A stretch of 64,000 nt of DNA, from positions 35,537,183 through 35,601,182 of the forward strand of contig CM077116.1 of NCBI GenBank assembly GCA_039619475.1. The letters run 5' to 3'. The notes under the pieces are model-generated. The model saw only the letters and a program-made list of their open reading frames with translations, had not been told where the DNA came from and did not search any database. Of the stretch, positions 46,101-59,472 are shown one piece after another (within the stretch, counting starts at the first letter, position 1; every line of letters starts with the position of its first letter). Made by a program: the position numbers and the translations under genes. The stretch comes from Icerya purchasi. Taxonomy: Eukaryota; Arthropoda; Insecta; Hemiptera; Monophlebidae.

Positions 46101-49100
46101 GAGAAAATAAATGAAATAGCGCATGAATGATAATCGTATTTTTCATAGTGCAATAATGTTATTGGCTTCCAGTGACATCACAATGAAAAAATGTATGACT
46201 GCTACCGCGTATTCTAGTTACCGCGATTTTAACCATGTTTCACATTGCCTATCTGAGGAGAGATCTGCATGTGTGTTTTCTTTCGGTCGCCTTTAGTTTC
46301 CCGGATTTCTCTGGCCCTCAATCATTTCTGGCCGGTTAAACCTGCTTCTTTCCTTCCCATTGCCTTCAGTTATTCCGATGCTGCTGTCCTTTGCCTTTTC
46401 CATTTCTGACTGCCTGGCTATTTAGGTATATCTCTTAATTTTTCATGTTGTCGGGACAAGGCCGTTGGCGCGCCCAGGGTAAAATAAAAAAAAAAAAAAA
46501 AAAAAACCTACAAACGACTTGGATCCAGAACAAAATAAGTCTTGAATCAGTGACGGAGTTTTCGGCAATATAGAAATTTCAAACAACGCGGTCTTAAATG
46601 ATTTTAACCCGTGAATTTCGAAAAACAATAAATAAGAAATCCAAACTAACCACATCGCCGCCAGGATGCAATAGATACTGAAAAAAAAAAAAAACCCAGA
46701 AATTGGCGAGTTAAGAAAACAGCAATGTGTATTATATGTTATTGTTCTTGGCCAGAATCGATTACTGACTTTAGCCGACCGCTAGTAAATGATACATTGG
46801 TAGGGAAAAAGTAGAAGACTATGAAGTAATTTTCGAAAATTCAGATTTTAAATCAGAAAATAACATTACTAATAATAAGCGAGAAAAGTTATATAGAGAT
46901 CGGATAAAAATAAAATATTACGTTTTGAAAAGAGAAGAAAAAAATGAATTAATAACGCTGTTAGTCGCTTATTATTATTCATTCTCGAACGCAGTTCCAA
47001 GTTCATCACCGGATGATGTAGGAGCGCTAGTGACGCGCTCCAAAAGTGTGTGCAGAGAGCAGAAGTTAACCAACTTTTTGATTCGGCGCACGAAAGAAAT
47101 CTTTCATTTCTTTTTCACCGAACTTGGAAAGTACTTTCAGAGCCCCCTTACCTTTTTCGGCCACAAACAACCAAAAACCTGAAATTAAATTTCAAAATTA
47201 GCCTAAAATACTTCCTGATTCCAAGAAGTATCCAAATTTTGACTCAAGTATTCCATTATTCGAAATGTCAGCCGTGCAGGCGCACACACTCGCACTCCAC
47301 GCACGCCACCTTCTATCGTTATACAGATGTATTACACGGGTCTCTGCGTCCAATATGCGTAGTATAATTTTTAATTTTAGTCTGTAGAATATAGGAAGAA
47401 TGAAATTTTCGTGGAGCGCTAAAAACGCTCGAAACTCGACATTCAGAACCCAAACTTTAAAGTAATTTTTTTTTTAATTTTAAATTTTAATTTCGAATTC
47501 GTATATAGAATTATAAGATATAATTTTGGCGCTATCCAGTGAACATTTTAGACATTCCAGCGAGGACGATGTTAGGAGAATCAGAGTTGGATGGATAAAA
47601 AGTGTAGAGCAGCGCGTGTTTTTGCATCATCGCAGACCGGTTTTGTATTTCCCCATTCTAAGATTATAGATGCTGCCACCGCTAATCCCATCTAGACACG
47701 TTTCTGAAGAGTCAGAGTGTGGAAATGCATTCCATTTGAGCGTCGAATCCTTGATTTACACACAAATCCACAAACCTATACACACACATACTCGTACAAA
47801 TGTATTGAAAGCGGCCTTGCATCCGCCAAAATCAAGTGTGATCCACGTACCTTCACGTCAGCAGTCGCTTTTGTTCGCTTTTTTGGAAGTTATGTGGGTT
47901 TACTTTTAAGTTGAAACATGTATTTTTAATGTTGTTTTTAATTTGGAAATGTACGGAATGGTTCTAAAAAAAGTGTAAAAATTACATTTTCCCCTTTAAT
48001 AGTTTATTCGATAAAAATCCCCGGGGTACACCTATTAAAAGTCGAGTTTTTCTAGTATAGGCTTTCTGAAAATTTTATAAAACTTTCATTGTTTCTACAA
48101 ACAATTGAACTTTCATAGTGAAAAAGCTGCTGCAGCGTTTTTTTTTATTCGGTCATTTATAAAAAATTATTGAACTATCCGGTACCGTTTTGTTCGATAA
48201 AAAGGGAAATTAATTTTCAGCTACTTTACTAAAAAAGTTTATTTTCGTTCTACTAAGCACCGGTCGTCAAGGGTATGGGACGTACTTTACTTAAGCACAC
48301 ATTTAAGGAACAGCGGAAACTACGAACTTGATATGCTTCTGAAACAAATGCTTTGCGATAAATTAAAGCTGATATTTAATAATAAATTTCAATTTCTCAT
48401 TCGTGAAAAAGAAAAAAGTAAATCTCTAGCCGCAGTGTATCAAACGGTATTCATAGGATTATGAGAATGCGCAGTTCCGGGCAAGATTAGTTTTTGTAAC
48501 GAAACGACATATTAAACGAACCTAAATTTTACAAATTTTCTAAATTCCTACTTGATCATTTGCTTTTGTAAAATAAAAGCCGGTGATTAACGCGTAGCGT
48601 TGTTACATATTTACCTTGATTTATATGTTTGTAGTCGAACAAGAAGCGGACTACAATTTATCTAACTTTTCGCGATAGAAAGGTGATAAAAAGTTTGCCT
48701 CCTACGAACGGCAAGTAAGAACGTCCTAAAGAACTGTACTCCTTTTGAAAAAGAGAATGTCATCTGCACGATGGGATACACTTTGAAAAATACGAAATTT
48801 TATTTAATACTTTCATTCGAAGCGAAGTACGTGAGGACTTGCAAAGTAAGTTAAATTTAAAATTGTGCGATTGAAGCGCTGGTAAGGAATAAAAAAAACA
48901 AACATATGGCAAAAATGAACGGTTGAAAGATACAATTCATACTCGAAGTCAAGAAATTTTCGTTGTCAGTTTGAATTTTTTCTAGTGCCTTCTTCATTCT
49001 AGCTGTGTGCGTTGGGGGTATAACAGCGTACGTTAGATGGCCTGCGTACCTCGTTTATCGCTAACGGCGTGTTTCATTTGCGAATTCGCTGGAATTTAGC

Positions 49101-52100
49101 TTCTCCCGAAAATATTCGAAAATTCGGAAATTTTGAAAGGCGTGTCTGTAAATCCTTGTAAACCATTTTCGTAGAACTTCCTTTTTCGCGTTATGTGTTT
49201 CTTCTTTCAGTTCTTATTTATTTCCTTTTTACATCCGATACTTTTCTCCTTACTTTTATTATTAGTATTATTATTATTATTATTATTATTCCTATAATTT
49301 ATTTAATTAATTTATTTTTTTTTTGTATATTTCCATTGTTAATTTAATTTACTGCCATATAAATTAAAGAAAAAACTTTATAAATATTTTACTTATAATA
49401 ATGTAGATTGCAGTGTAAAATGTATGCGTGTATGAAAAACAAACTCTTATGAGATTATTTTTTTTTTCTGTGGACACTCGACGCAAATAATTATTTAAAC
49501 TTTCAGGATGGCTTTAAGTTTTAAAAGATAAATTGCGATGTACTGCAGTGCATCGAGGAAATCCAATTACAGAAAACAGAAGGAGACAGGATTTTGAGCC
49601 TAAAGTAGATAACTGTAAAACCATTTCAACCGAAAGAGCTGCACACTCAAAACAGAATGTGGTTAGATTAGAAGTAACATTTCGAGAATAGAGAAAGCAA
49701 AATAAACTACAATTCGGAAGACCAATTGTAAACAATCTAAAAGGTAAAATATAGTGGCCGAAACGAGAGAGAGGCCGGGAAAATGAGCGAACCAAGAACA
49801 GAATGGAAGAGAGGGTCGAAGAAATAGATTAAACTCCACCTCTCTCTGATTCTAGGTACTATACAGAACGTGCGCACCGTTTTAATTGACGGAACAGGAT
49901 CACTGTATACTGATATAAAGAGAACACGCTTGTTTAGTTTTTCGGTAGAGAATGACACCGTGGACTCACGGGAATGAAATATTAAAATCGCCAACTCTAA
50001 GTTACCCGTATACAGAAAGGTTTGTTTTTTTTATGTGTCATGAATGGGGCGTAAAACATAAGAAAAAGAATCATGAAAACTTTTAGAGTTAATTATAGAC
50101 AAATTTTAACGCGCGATGCACATTGTACGGCACTCAGACGTAAAAACGCAAACTCGAGTGAGCGAAGAAAAAAAGTGAAATTCACGAACTGAAGAATAAG
50201 AAGCATTACAATTAAAGATGTAGACGCATCGGTAAATACATATATAGATTTCGAGGCAGTACTACGAGAATCTTAATAATTATACGAGGGGATATCACTT
50301 GTCTTAATATAAACGTTTGGGACTGAAAGTGTGATGTCATCTTTCCATTTCCTGATCAAATTATCAGTACACCGAAGTCCTCGAATAATTCCCGCTGAAC
50401 CGAAAACGATAAGAACACAGAAAACATAATTCAAGATGACTTTTCTAATCAATAGAGAGAGTCATTTGTGACCCAGTTTGATTCCGATCGCTCACATTGA
50501 AAACATCTCGTGTTGTGTGTCGGTAGTTTATATCGAATTTATTCGAACAAAGATTTCTACTAGCCACTATGCACCGACGCTCACTATTTACACTTTGAAA
50601 ACACAAAATTACATTTTGGACTTCAATTACTTCTCGTCTATTACCGGTGTACAACAATTCGCTTCTTCTGTCGAATAATTTTATTCTCTAATAAAAATTG
50701 ATTCACTTAAGTTTTATAATTTACTTCGAAAATAAAATTTTACACCTTGCGAATAAAACTGATTCAATCGCATTACTGATTTGCATCTATATCAATCGCT
50801 AATAATGCACGGGCTTTCGAAATAAAAGTCGAAACCATAAAAAAATGTCCATGATCTAATTTCCGTTTTTAATGAAAATTCAGAAATTAATTTTCGGAGA
50901 AAAAGTTTAAATGTGCAAATTTTTTATTTGTAGTTTTCGAAATTAGGTAAGAAGCATACGTCGTACCTACATTTTTAAATAGTAAAATTACTCTCGCTTT
51001 TTTCAAAGAAAAACAACGTAATGTAATTTTATTCGATGGAAATATATATTTTATAGCAATAGACTTTATTCTTAAGCGAAATTAATATCTTTAAAGCCGA
51101 TGCCAAATTCAAATTTCAATAAACCGTTTAATCACTGTACCGCGATTTAATATTTGTCCGATATTTGCTTTCGGAAAATCAGTGATTGTACTAATATCCG
51201 CTACAGGTGAGAAACGTTAAACAAAGCGGCGTTTGAGATTTGAACTCGGTACTGACTGTGATAAGCATTAATCATTGTATAAGAATAATCGTTTGTGAAA
51301 TATTATATAAATTGTATCTGGCTAATCTGCGCTCAGGAGTCGAAGTTTTTTAAAGAATAATTACTTAATAATTAATTCCTTCTTAACAACGGTGGAGAGA
51401 TTGTTGTGCAATCTTTCAAGATAAATTGAATATTACATCGATTTGCTATCACGCAGTATTTCTTGAGTTCTAATGAAAATTATAAAACGGTTGAAATTAA
51501 GTATTTAAGGAAACCAGAATTTAGAGCGATACGAGGTAGATATGCCATTATTTGTATTTTGTCCTATTCTGCAAGCGGTTGTCTTACGGAAGCAGTATTC
51601 TTTAAATGGTTTTCGGTTTTTAAACAAATCTGAAAAAGACGAAACAAAAAACAAAGAAAATATAACTTAATTAAGAACTTTAACCTTCAACTTTTATTCA
51701 AATCAATAAAATACTTTCCCCTGCACCTAAACTTGTCGATTAGTGTAGTTCCTGGAAGCGATACTAAAGTGAAAGAGTCGATTAAAAAAATGCACGGCAA
51801 TCAATAGTAAAGGTGGTCGAGAAAGAAAGAAAAAATGGAATATAAGGGGCGCCGATAAGGATTAAGTCTATATTTTAATAAAAGGAAATAGAGAACAGAA
51901 TTTTTAACACAGGGGAGAAGCATTGAAGAAAACAAAGAAAATGTTACATAACTGGATTATCCGGACTGAGAGAACAATATGGTGAAGGGGCTAAGAAATA
52001 AATGAGAGAATGTTAGTGAGGTATAGTTATATAAAAGGAGCGATAAAACAAAACAGCGAAGTAAAGGAAACTCGAGGGCCGTGAATAAGAAATGATTGCC

Positions 52101-53215
52101 AGTGTAGGCGGACAGATGGAAGAAACGATTACTTGTAAGACGTAAATATTCATCTAAATTCTAAGATTAAGACTATTGTACAGTGGTGAGGGATTAGAGC
52201 ATTTTAAATGTAGAAGGTAAGAAAAGCAGCAGTTCTAATCTAACAATCATTCACCTCACTGGCTTCGATGCTTGTATTGCCCCGAAAACCCACTGCAGAA
52301 TGAATGGAATGGAAGTAAGAACGTGTACGTGGAAGGTAAACTCAAAAAAAAAAAAAAAAAAAAAAGAAAAGAGGATTACTGATGAGGTTTCTGCTTCGGA
52401 AATACGCACACGCGCAAAACAAAGAACTAAACATTTGAAGCTTTCACGGTGGATATAACTAGGAAAACAATTTACGGTAGAAGACACCATGTTTAGAAAA
52501 TTATTTAAACTTGGTGTCTATCTTATAAATTGTTTTCCTAAAACAAAGTAAATAAATATACATAAAACACGAATTACAAAAAATAATAATTGTTATAAAA
52601 AATATAAAATACAGTCGATATGTTTCGGAGCTACATACTCCATATAATCATTTGCCATGATTGTCGGCTGGATTTTATATTTTTTATAACAATTTAATAA
52701 AGTAATAAAACAGAAAATAGACCAGAACATTTATATTTCAAATTTAAGGTAAATAAAATTTTAAAGAGAGTATTAAAAAGTGTCGAAAGGTACTCCCCCC
52801 GGTTCAAGAGTGTAAAGGAAACAAGAAAAAAAGGAGAAAAAATGAGGAATTGGAAAAGTGCTTGTTCGTGAAATATTAGCATAGTGGACGACAATTGAAT
52901 TATTTCTATGGATACTGAATGCGCCTATATATAGATTAATGTGGCGAATAATTTTGTACCGTGCTGAAAAAGTTTCCTTAGGAAGAATTTATTTTGCTGG
53001 TTTTTGTTTCGATAAATTCTGATGAATATATTTTTTTCGCGGATTTAATGGTTTTTTTTCGTGGAAAATTTCGTAACACTTTTCGATACTAAATTTAAAT
53101 ATAAGGAAAATACAACACATAGGATCCAAATTGATCAAAAATTACCTTTTTATTGGTCAAATGATTTCTTATATTTGCAGTTTCCTTTATACTATTAAAT
53201 GTTTTTTCTTTACCG
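43200..53215. other. Ten-kilobase stretch with no recognised gene
   Basis: AT-rich with strand-biased purine or pyrimidine tracts (43600-44000 pyrimidine-rich; 49500-52300 purine-rich) that could be very old LINE sequence. A G/C-run pair at 45175-45195 and 45712-45780 may be the ends of a DNA element (CCATAGCCATAGGCAGGGGG at left, CTACGGTCCTGG near the right). Poly(A) tracts at 46483-46507 and 52341-52362 may be retroposon tails. A (TTA)n microsatellite is at about 49258-49290. No open stretch shows a family motif. Confidence 0.4.
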
Positions 53216-53219
53216 ATTC

Positions 53220-54090
53220 ATTTTAAATCTGTTCCTCAGTGTGCTGTCAGAATTGAATTTTCTAATGTTTTAGGTTCTCTTTTCCCTGCTGAACTCCACA
53301 ACGGCTGCAAACTGATAAACAAAGTTGGTTTTGCCTTTTTTTTTTTGTTCTGTCTTGAATTATTCCAAACCTTTTAACTTTGCTCTTTGTGCTCAATTTT
53401 TTATGCAGAATTTACAGCTATCTTACGCGCTATTCTCCTTGTTACCCCCTCTTTAGTTTTCCAAAAAGTCCTCATAATCATAGATCCCAAATGTGTTCTG
53501 CGAGCTATCTTATCTCTTCCCTTTTTCCTCTTCCGATTATGTAATAATTCATTCGTACGTTCTCTTATCACGATAGTCTAGTTGTTATTTCTGTTACAGA
53601 AGTTTTGAGTTCGATCCCGGGCGAGAAATTACAAAATAAATAATTAAATTAACCGCTAATAGAATCATATGCAAGGCAATGGCAAACATGCATACCACCA
53701 TATGCGCGCTAATCGATGTGTAGTAAGCAGACAAAAACAGGACTGCGTTTGTATATCGATAAATCAAACAATCACAATATCAGTTTCAAGTGTTAGTCTT
53801 GCGTCTATACTAGCGTTGCGTATAGCAATTACCTAGAACACTATGCCTATATCTGTACAGCTCTAGAATGTACGAATATATAGTCGCCGATGCTCAGGCA
53901 CTGAGTATCGCACTATGATGATGATGATGTTCTCTCATCGATTACCTATTCCTCTTTTACTCGATCGGGATTGATCTTCCGTAAGTCTTTAGCCATTCAG
54001 GCATTGAGAGCAATAAATTGGTGTATTCATCGGGGGCTGTTTCACTATATTTCCGATGGTAGATTATTTTTAGGCATGTTTTCAGCCTAT
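53220..54090 (+). mobile_element. Degenerate LINE RNase H region, split by a SINE
   Basis: Plus-strand traces: SIFYAEFTAILRAILL near 53390-53440 and VLIIIDPKCVLRAILS near 53470-53520 match the two central RNase H blocks (AEL.AI..AL; I.tDS...L.AI). After the SINE at 53570-53929, VFSHSGIESNKL near 53985-54020 matches the late PSH.GI.GNE block. The three blocks are in the right order only when the SINE is skipped. Stops and frame changes are present. Limits are approximate. Confidence 0.6.
53570..53929 (+). mobile_element. tRNA-derived SINE (type A), copy 2
   Basis: About 360 bp, matching the reverse complement of 40836-41213. Shared blocks include GAGTTCGATCCC (B box), ATATGCGCGCTA, GTATATCGATAAATCAAAC and CTATATCTGTACAGCTC. 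Part of the A box is missing compared with copy 1. The tail is (ATG)n at 53915-53929. The flanks TTCTCTTATC (53560-53569) and TTCTCTCATC (53930-53939) form a 10-bp target duplication with one mismatch. Confidence 0.9.
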
Positions 54091-55700
54091 AATATTGCTC
54101 TTCTTCGTTTAAATGTATCATTCTAAATTATGGTTTAACACCGATTCTCCTTCACACTCCAATTCAAACTTCTTTATCTCTCTCTATTCAGCTACCACTT
54201 TTTATCCGTCCATAATTCTTAGACTTCTTCTACTTAAAATTTCGACTTGAATTTAATCATAATCTCTTCCCTGCATCATTTTTTCGTTTCCTATCTGTAT
54301 CTACTTTCCATTTTGTTCGACTTCTCTCCCGCTCTAAGATGAACTATTGCCCTTTTATTTCATTCCACCGAAACTGGGTCTTTCGACTCCTGTTTTCAGT
54401 GCTATATTCTTTCATTTCCTTCTTTGTTGCTGTACTTGATACTCTCCATTGTCAAACGTTTAAGAATACAACTTTTTTTCCATTTTTATTTTGCGGGCTA
54501 ATGTTCTCATTGACAAACGCGTTTTAAAAAAAATCTATCATTCGCGAATAGCTGATGGATATAAATGACTTACTTTGCGTTAATATCGCTTTTTTATTCT
54601 ATTTCAAATTTAAATTTAAAAAATTTTCAATAATTATTGTTTTAAATTTAAAAAGCGTCGTTTGGAAGTTATTCCATTTTAAAAAAATTTTTCGTTAAAC
54701 TTGCGCATATCAGGTTTTTTGTTAGTACCGAACATACGTGCGTACTAGCGTCATGTATGCTGATGTTACAGCTACATTTATATCCGGTAAATGGCAGAGT
54801 TGGCTTTGTGGAAATAGCGATTAGAATAATTTGTAGCTTTTGGCTAGAACTTGTACAGATAATGTACTCTAGTATTACTCGAATACATATATACATATAT
54901 ATATATTTATTTTTTTTATTATTATAACCCGTTGACTAGAAGATTTCACGAGGCAATTTTAAGCATTAAACCCTCTCTTTCACAAGTCATTATTGCACGT
55001 AATCGATACGTGCATTACAAAAGAAAAAAATATAATTCCGCAATTTTAAAAAGTCATTTACAAACTGACGGTTTTTGGTTATTCCATTTTGTAAGGTAGT
55101 TTCGGAAGATTTACAAAAGTCGAATTTTAAAAATAAAAAAATGACACTTTATACGACCGTATCTTCGCTTTTTTCAAACTAAAAACAAAATATGAAACAC
55201 AGTGAAAAAACGAAAGCAACAATTTTTAGTATTATAAGGGAAAATAGATCAAAAAGAAAAAAAATTAAAAATTGACGTCACTTTTTTAATTTACGTGGTA
55301 GTATAATGTTGCCACCAAATTTTCAAATACTTTTAGCAAAATTAGAACTTTAAAATTTTACACGCTTTTATAAGTTTGATGAGGATATCAATATAATATA
55401 ATATCGTTTTAAACTCAATGTATGCCAGAAGGTGCTGGATATTTTCTTCAAAAAGTGTTTAAAACTCAGGAAATTAGGAAATTCTGAGGTTTTTCTAATA
55501 AAATAGAAGGCTGGGTATACAAAAAAAACGGAAATTTAAATTTTTCTGTTTTGTATTGCACCTAAAAAAAATAAGAGGAAAGAAAAAAAAAGTGATCTAA
55601 TTATAAGAATTCATTGCAAAAGGGGGAAAAATTTTTTTTTGCGGAACAAAAAATAAACATGTACATTTCTGAAGATTCTACTCCTGGTACTTGACCGTCT
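54091..55700. other. AT-rich spacer, no gene seen
   Basis: Pyrimidine-rich until about 54520, then A/T low-complexity sequence with (TA)n near 54893-54905. Confidence 0.45.
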
Positions 55701-55705
55701 CTCGG

Positions 55706-56275
55706 TTTTTTTTTCTTTTTTTTTTTTTTTAAATTTACAAATATAAATCTAGACGCCGTGTGTAACTATCTGGGTTATTACAGCACCTAGACTCACTGGA
55801 AATTACAGAAGGCGGTGCAGTCTGTTGGATGCTGCAAAATTTAACACTGCCCGAACACAACCCAGGTGGTTCGACAACAGACGGTGGCGTGAGGTATAAC
55901 TAGAAGTATGGGAAGTATGCTGGCACCATTTCAGCAGATGTTCTATGATTAGCGGGACCGTGAATCCGTAACGAGGACAGGTAGACGGAGGGGAAGCTCC
56001 TTCAAAGACGTAGTTGTGTAACAGTGCAGTGTGCCCCAGGCTCAGTCTTGACAAGATCGAGAAATCCCTACGTAAGACGGGAAACGGCGGCCACCATGGA
56101 TCGGTGTTCGACTTTATGGACCTGAGCCAGGTTGTTTGTTCTGACCATAGTTTGCTCCACTCTTCAGAAAAGTGCATCAGAAAGACTGATCGCCCCCTAA
56201 TCGAGACAGTACAGCCTTGAAAGGATTTAAATTTGCTACATAACTAATCCAGTTGTTGGATCAAAGCAGCTCGCT
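55706..56275 (-). mobile_element. LINE 3' end (I-like or Jockey-like) with poly(A) tail
   Basis: A T-run at 55706-55731 is the poly(A) tail of a minus-strand insertion. An open frame 56177-55803 reads WSKLWSEQTTWL, then RRDFSILSRLSLGHTALLHN, FEGASPPSTCPRYG and LIIEHLLKWC. These match the LINE 3' domain (R.LR.GHT.LTH, C..C, EHLL..C), although the second cysteine of the knuckle is tyrosine. RT and endonuclease are absent, so it is 5'-truncated. Confidence 0.8.
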
Positions 56276-56279
56276 CATA

Positions 56280-59025
56280 TTAAAAAAAAAGATACGTGTA
56301 CGGATAGGTTTAAGTCGCTTCGTCGCTAAAAAGGAAAAAAATAGAATATAAATAAAAAAATTTTTAAAAGTAAAGTAAATAAAGTTTTATTTTTAAAAAA
56401 CGTCCTGAAAACAATAAATTAAGAATAACGTTTCGACAGTGATCGTTCTCCGTATATTGTTAACCTTCTAGTTTAACAAAGGTAACATAGAAATTATTTA
56501 AAATATATCATTCAGGTGTCTTCAACTACTCATTTATAATACTTTTACCCTTGTTCTTTTGATCCTTTCTTCATGTTCCATTTTTCAAGTTTTCGACCCT
56601 TTCCTGTTTTCTTGCTCATGATGGTGTGGATAAACGATTTCGACTTTTTGTCCTCTCCACTTAAACGAAGAGCATGTTTGCGATGCGTATCATGTGTTAA
56701 TTAAGTGTTGATTTCTTTCTTCTGAGTGCTCTGCTTTCTACTTTAGTTTGCTGAAACTTGGTCTTCCTACTCCATATTGCGCCTCTTATGTCCTATCTTT
56801 TTCTTTTCCACAAATTGTTCCTATTATCTGCTCCTTTCTCCTAACAATATCTGATCGTGTCAAGATATAATTGATTCCTTCCTATTTTAATTGTTTCTGG
56901 GTAAAGGTCCCCAGATGACAGACCCAAAAGGGGGGAAAAAAAAGACTTTCGGTTAATCAAAAAATAAAGGGAAAAAAATTATATTACTTTACAAATATAA
57001 AAGCTGGTTACTAGATTATCTCTCTATGTATGTACTAATTTTACCGTTTTGCGCTGTTGAAATAAAAACGAATGAGAACTTTAAGGGGGGGGGATACGAA
57101 TGTTATACGCATAAGAAAGTAAAAGAAAATGAAATTTTTCATATAACGATTTTAATTTTAAATTAAGTGACTTGTTTAATAGCCCGAAAAAATTGATTGG
57201 ATTTTTATTTTTATTATTTATTAATAAAAAAGTTTTTCTGAGATTTGATACTGTTAAATTTTCAATTTTAATTCGTTTTAGGCTATATTTGAAATGTACA
57301 CTTCCATTCCATGCATACGGATTAAAATATTTTTATTTTATTTTAAATAGATGATCTTGTAATCGTCGATACTACTCAATTTTTCCTACTATATAAACGA
57401 TAGTCAAGCGTGTAAGGGGTGGTTGCACGGACGAAGCAAGCAGGGGCAAAGCTTTCTAGTACATAATGGGAAAAGAAAAATCGATTACTTCTCTTAACTT
57501 CTTGCGACAAACTTTTCGATCTGTTAAATTAAAATATAATTATTATAAATATACGACGTTACCTGAGTGATATATTTGGGATGTATATTACCTTCATCAG
57601 GACCTATCCGTATAAACTACATAACTAAATGGGTTTTCTATGTTCGGAGCCGTCACTGTCGAAAGATTACTTGTTTTATTCTTTTTAGTGAGTTTTTAAA
57701 AAAAGTGAAAACTTGTTTTTAAAAAGTTTTTTTACTTGTATTTTATTTTTGTTTAACTCGTAGTTGCGTTCTTTCGACAGGAGCGCTTAAAAATCACTTT
57801 TATTTTTCATTAGGCTTTTTCCTAACCGCAGTCCGGAAATCTAATTTTCTTTCCAACGCAATCATCGGATTACGAAAATTGAAATTGTATTTTCTCTTCT
57901 GCTTCGGAAATGTAAAATATTTTTACTTTACTTTTGCATGAGTGATCTAATGAATATCCCAGTTGAAAGGAAAAAAAAGAAGAAAAAAATACTTTTAAAA
58001 AACTACGTCAACGCATAGAATAAACCTCTCCCCCCATTTTTTTTTCAGTGCCAAGGTTAAAAAAAGGGTAATAATTAACCTGAATAATAGTAAAGCCAAA
58101 ATTAATTCACCTTGTACAGTGCGTTTCGAAAATTGTTCATTTACGTTTTTATTTATTTTAATTTTGAAAGTCTGTTTTAATTGACTATTGTTTTTATACA
58201 CTACACGTAACCGATACAGAAAAAAGGTTACATAAAAATATGTTACATAATTTTTCAAACTGCTCCTAACGTAAAAATTATGTATTCATTAGCGAATTAA
58301 AATTATTTTTAAAAAACTTCGATTTAGTTATATTTCGAAAAGACTCTTTATTAAATTCTTTTTTGTTAATGTTTTACTTTCTAGTCAAACATCGAATCAT
58401 TTGGTCGTCAAATCTACCGATAGTAATACTGCAATTAAGGTCCGTGTTCGATAAATTACCTGCTTTCGCTTCCGTTATTATTTGTTAGAATAGATGGACG
58501 AAAAAAAATAATACATTTTATTAATTGTAGGAACATGAAAACGGAAACGAATTAAGAACTCTTTTTTTTTTTCTTTTAATCCCCCGCACAATCACGCATA
58601 AAAATGCTTAGTTTCGGGAAATATTAACGATGGAATTTAATTACATCGTAAAATTAATTCGGCTCAGCAGTTATATTCTTCCGAAGTGTTTTGAATGTTT
58701 CGCTAAAGAGAGAGGAAAATGTTATTGTTAAATTTTACGATTACGAGAGCAGTCGACGAAGTTTGAGGAACGCAAACAAAGGACAAAATTGTTTCTTTTT
58801 AAAATAAAACTCTTTTACTGCTTACTTTAAATTCAAAAGTTTCCTTCCGTCGTTGTTGTTCTATTCGTTGCTCTTAATTTTACATCGCGAGTTTGATAAC
58901 AGCTAAAATGACTTAGCGCGTGCGTATTTAAGTTATATTAAAAAAGGTATTTTCGAGGCAATTATTAATATTTGAAAGATCGATTTGCTCCCAACATAGC
59001 GTCTTACAGCCCTTAATATAAAGTC
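56280..59025. other. AT-rich spacer, no gene seen
   Basis: A possible Helitron 3' terminus lies at 57425-57461 (CACGGACGAAGC, later CTAGT). A G-run is at 57086-57092. Otherwise unassigned. Confidence 0.4.
57425..57461 (+). mobile_element. Possible Helitron 3' end
   Basis: CACGGACGAAGC, then GGGGCAAAGC, then TTTCTAGT resembles the 3' end of the Helitron ending at 11596 (CGGGCGAAGCCGTGGGG and CTAGT). The hairpin is much weaker and no 5' partner was found. Confidence 0.3.
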
Positions 59026-59029
59026 GTCG

Positions 59030-59200
59030 CGATATCCTAGTTGCTAGAGCGCTTGGCTTCTGTTACAGGAGTCTCGAGTTCGATCCCAGGCGACGACAGA
59101 AAATTGAATGACATATGCACGCTAGTTGGTGTATAATAGGCAATTTATATATCGCCTCTCATACCGCGCTTAAAGAAGTTTCACATTAAAAAAAACTTGT
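59030..59200 (+). mobile_element. tRNA-derived SINE (type A), copy 3, truncated
   Basis: CGATATCCTAGTTGCTAGAG (A box region), GCTTGGCTTCTGTTACAGGA and GAGTTCGATCCC (B box) match the head of copies 1 and 2. After the CGACGACAG stretch the copy continues with ATATGCACGCTAG and is then lost, so the 3' half is missing or rearranged. Confidence 0.85.
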
Positions 59201-59472
59201 TTCTTAAAGCGCCTAGCATCCAGTGCGACGTTGTTCTATCGATTATTCATTTGATTTTAAAACGCCCAGTTGGTTTTTGAGCACATCCTAAGTCGATTTT
59301 TGAATGCGTCCATATAGTGTATGTGATGTTTCTGCCAGGGGAATCCCGGTCGCATCTAGAACTAAGGGCTACACGAGCTGAGCCGAATAATCCCGAACGG
59401 TCGAACGTCAAGCGACGATCATTGTTTGTTTATGTGGTTGATTGCGTGTGCAAGTAATTAATAGACTGAACG

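Noticed and set aside
46260..46507. Possible retroposon ending in poly(A) at 46483-46507
   Set aside because: No target duplication or recognisable body was found, so only the A-tract is noted.
53571..53640. A possible tRNA gene at GAGTTCGATCCC
   Set aside because: Same SINE family; the A box is partly deleted and no acceptor stem can be formed.
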